64,000 nt of DNA, from contig NZ_CP108569.1 in NCBI RefSeq assembly GCF_036010505.1, forward strand, positions 7,332,001-7,396,000, given 5' to 3'. Of this stretch, positions 61,843 to 64,000 are shown piece after piece. The position numbers were made by a program, and so were the translations under genes. Positions within the stretch are counted from its first letter, which is position 1. Every line of letters begins with the position of its first letter. The notes under the pieces were generated by a model. That model was given only the letters and a program-made list of their open reading frames with translations. It was not told where the DNA came from and ran no database searches. The stretch is from Streptomyces sp. NBC_01197. Its GTDB lineage: Bacteria; Actinomycetota; Actinomycetes; Streptomycetales; Streptomycetaceae.

Positions 61843-63882
61843 ATGACACCGATCAGTCGAAGAGGCTTCGTGGCGCTCGGCGCGGGGGCGGTTGCCGGTG
61901 CCGTCGTTCCGATGGGCACGGGAAACCGCGCCGAGGCCGCGAACCGGGCGGCCGCCGCGACCGGAACGGTCAGGGACGTCAAGCACGTCGTTGTCCTGAT
62001 GCAGGAGAACCGCAGCTTCGACCACTACTTCGGGCGGCTCAAGGGGGTCCGGGGCTTTGACGACCGCAGCGGTATATCGCTGTCCGGCGGGCAGTCCGTG
62101 TTCAACCAGCCGAACGGCCTCGGGCGCCAGTACCCGTGGAAGCTCAGCTCCACCCCGGCGGCCGGCGGGGTCGACGGCGAGACCCTCGCCCAGTGCAACG
62201 GCGATCTGCCGCACAGCTGGTCCTCGCAGCACTCCGCCTGGAACAAGGGCCGCCTGGACAACTGGGTTTCGGGGGTCGGCAACGTCCGTACGCTCGGCTA
62301 CCTCGACCGCGGCGACATGCCCTTCCACTACGCGCTGGCCGACAACTACACCGTGTGCGACGGGTACTTCTCGTCCACTCTCAGTGCGACCGGCCCCAAC
62401 CGTACGTACCTCTGGAGCGGCAAGGTCGACTCCTCCAGCAACGACGGCGGCGACGAGTCCGGGCTGACCTGGGAGACCTACGCCGAGGCGCTGCAGCGGG
62501 CCGGGGTGAGCTGGAAGCTCTACCAGAACGCCGAGGACAACTTCGGCGACAACGGCCTCGCGTACTTCACCAAGTTCACCAATGCCGCTGCGGGCGACCC
62601 GCTCCACGACCGGGGCATGGCCTCCGTACCGGCCACCACCGGGTCCACCCCCGACGACATCGCCGCGGCCATCAAGGCCGACGTCCTGGCGGGCACGCTC
62701 CCGCAGGTGTCGTGGGTGGTCCCGAACCAGGGGTTCTCGGAGCACCCGTACGCCCCGCCCGGCGACGGCGCGCACTTCGTCAACCTGGTCTACCGGGCGC
62801 TCGCGGCCGACCAGGACGTGTTCGACTCGACGGTCCTCTTCCTCAACTACGACGAGAACGACGGCTTCTTCGACCACGTACCCCCGCCGTCACCACCCGC
62901 CGACGAGCCGGGCGAGTTCCTGAACGGGGTCCCGTTCGGACTCGGCTTCCGGGTGCCGATGGTCGTGATGTCGCCCTGGACCCGGGGCGGCTGGGTGTCG
63001 TCGGAGGTCTTCGACCACACGTCGGTGCTCCGCTTCCTGGAGACCTGGACCACGGCCCTCGGCACCCCGGCCGCCTGCCCGAACATCAGCGCCTGGCGGC
63101 GCAGGGTAACCGGCGACCTCACGGGGGTCTTCGACTTCACCGCACCGGTGTACGGAGTGCCTTCCGGCCTCCCGTCCACCGCGAAGGTGATCGGGATCGA
63201 CAGTTGTACATCGCTGCCGAACCCGGCTCCACAGACCAACGCCCTTCCCGCGCAGGAGAGCGGCACCCGGCCGGCCCGTGCGCTTCCGTACCAGCCGAAC
63301 GCGAATCTGGACCGGCTGGAATTCGGTTCGGCCGGAAAGATCCTGGCCTGGTTCGGCATGTCCAACGTGGGCGCCCCGGCGAAGAGCGCCGCGCACTTCT
63401 CCATCCACCCCAACGCCTACCGGTCGACGGAACCATGGCAGTACACCGTCGCCCCCGGCGGCTCGGCGACTGACTACTTCAATGTCGGCGCGGGGTACGG
63501 CTCGGGGAAGTACGACTTCACGCTGATGGGCCCCAACCGCTTCCAGCGCCGGTTCGCCGGCGACGCGTCGAAGGCGGGGAAGGCCGTGGAGGTGGCGGCC
63601 AGATACGCGGTGGCGCCGAACACCGGCAAGCAGGCCATCTGGTTCACCTTCACCAACACGTCATCGGCGGCCGTCAAGTTCACCGTCACGGCCGCCAACT
63701 ACCGTACGGACGGGCCGTGGACCTACACGGTGCCGGCGGGAGGCACTGCCGAGGACTACTTCAACGCGGTGTCCCTCTCGAAGGGCTGGTACGACTTCAC
63801 CGTCACGGCCGACTGCGACAGCACCTGGTCGCGCCGGTACACCGGCCACATCGAGACCGGGGCGCCGAGCGTCAGCGGCTGA
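61843..63882 (+). CDS. Tat-exported phosphocholine-type phospholipase C
   Basis: A 679-residue bacterial phospholipase C of the acid-phosphatase-like superfamily. A twin-arginine signal (SRRGFVALGAGAVAGAVV) leads to the catalytic domain (about 45-420) with VVLMQENRSFDHYFG, LADNYTVCDGYFSS, FLNYDENDGFFDHVPPP and SPWTRGGWVSSEVFDHTSVL. Two repeated C-terminal beta domains (about 495-575 and 580-675) follow. It hydrolyses phosphatidylcholine or sphingomyelin outside the cell, releasing phosphocholine, often under phosphate limitation. No clear PhoP box was found. Confidence 0.93.
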   Translation: MTPISRRGFVALGAGAVAGAVVPMGTGNRAEAANRAAAATGTVRDVKHVVVLMQENRSFDHYFGRLKGVRGFDDRSGISLSGGQSVFNQPNGLGRQYPWKLSSTPAAGGVDGETLAQCNGDLPHSWSSQHSAWNKGRLDNWVSGVGNVRTLGYLDRGDMPFHYALADNYTVCDGYFSSTLSATGPNRTYLWSGKVDSSSNDGGDESGLTWETYAEALQRAGVSWKLYQNAEDNFGDNGLAYFTKFTNAAAGDPLHDRGMASVPATTGSTPDDIAAAIKADVLAGTLPQVSWVVPNQGFSEHPYAPPGDGAHFVNLVYRALAADQDVFDSTVLFLNYDENDGFFDHVPPPSPPADEPGEFLNGVPFGLGFRVPMVVMSPWTRGGWVSSEVFDHTSVLRFLETWTTALGTPAACPNISAWRRRVTGDLTGVFDFTAPVYGVPSGLPSTAKVIGIDSCTSLPNPAPQTNALPAQESGTRPARALPYQPNANLDRLEFGSAGKILAWFGMSNVGAPAKSAAHFSIHPNAYRSTEPWQYTVAPGGSATDYFNVGAGYGSGKYDFTLMGPNRFQRRFAGDASKAGKAVEVAARYAVAPNTGKQAIWFTFTNTSSAAVKFTVTAANYRTDGPWTYTVPAGGTAEDYFNAVSLSKGWYDFTVTADCDSTWSRRYTGHIETGAPSVSG

Positions 63883-64000
63883 CCGCAGGGAAACGGGGCG
63901 GCTCACGAACGGCGCTGCGGTGGTGCAGTGGTGCTGCGGTGCCGCGCCACCGGGGTCAAGGGGGCGTTCGTGGGTCGCCGGCCCCCGGCCGTGGGGGCGG

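Overview
The window is high-GC actinobacterial DNA and almost certainly comes from a Streptomyces-type chromosome. It has GC-rich third codon positions, many GTG/TTG starts, ATGA/GTGA translational coupling, Tat and lipoprotein export signals, ECF-sigma genes, and the cobalamin gene layout typical of streptomycetes. No rRNA, tRNA, CRISPR array or complete insertion sequence was recognised.

Region 1 (125-2368) is a lone multi-pass membrane protein with an N-terminal TIR domain and a second TIR-like module between two groups of helices.

Region 2 (2.7-24.3 kb) is a steroid-catabolism locus. It encodes both ring-opening activities (a KstD-type 1-dehydrogenase and KshA/KshB 9-alpha-hydroxylase), the secosteroid ring-A set (HsaA/HsaB monooxygenase, HsaC extradiol dioxygenase, HsaD C-C hydrolase) and the HsaE/HsaG/HsaF dienoate tail. 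A FadD3-like ligase with two acyl-CoA dehydrogenases probably acts on the C/D-ring propionate. A luciferase-like monooxygenase, an SDR and an esterase form a further operon. Two local regulators (PadR and IclR types) are present, and a near-identical 17-bp palindrome lies in front of two of the operons. A lipoprotein tyrosine phosphatase and a 769-bp non-coding stretch with a 28-bp tandem array interrupt the locus.

Region 3 (24.5-30.2 kb) encodes two large secreted proteins (beta-helix plus PDZ; beta-propeller plus FnIII plus LamG) and a small membrane protein.

Region 4 (30.3-54.9 kb) is the cobalamin locus: cobL-cobM, then cbiD, cobK, cobIJ, cobH, cobG, cobN and a NiCoT cobalt transporter. 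cobN and the transporter each follow a cobalamin riboswitch. About 11.7 kb of accessory DNA separates cobM from cbiD. It holds a lipase-maturation-factor-like protein (TTA codon), a LysE exporter, an orphan biosynthetic cassette (carrier protein, TrpB2-like PLP enzyme, FAD oxidoreductase, adenylating ligase), a broken IS5-type transposase, an aldo/keto reductase behind a MerR-type promoter, and an ECF sigma factor with its CU044_5270-type partner.

Region 5 (55-64 kb) holds mainly exported proteins: a Tat polysaccharide deacetylase, a beta-rich secreted protein, an LLM oxidoreductase, a putative secreted glycosidase under a LacI-type palindrome, a ferric-reductase-like membrane flavoprotein followed by a 49-residue membrane peptide, and a Tat phospholipase C.

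All functions are assigned from sequence motifs and gene context only; no database search was possible.
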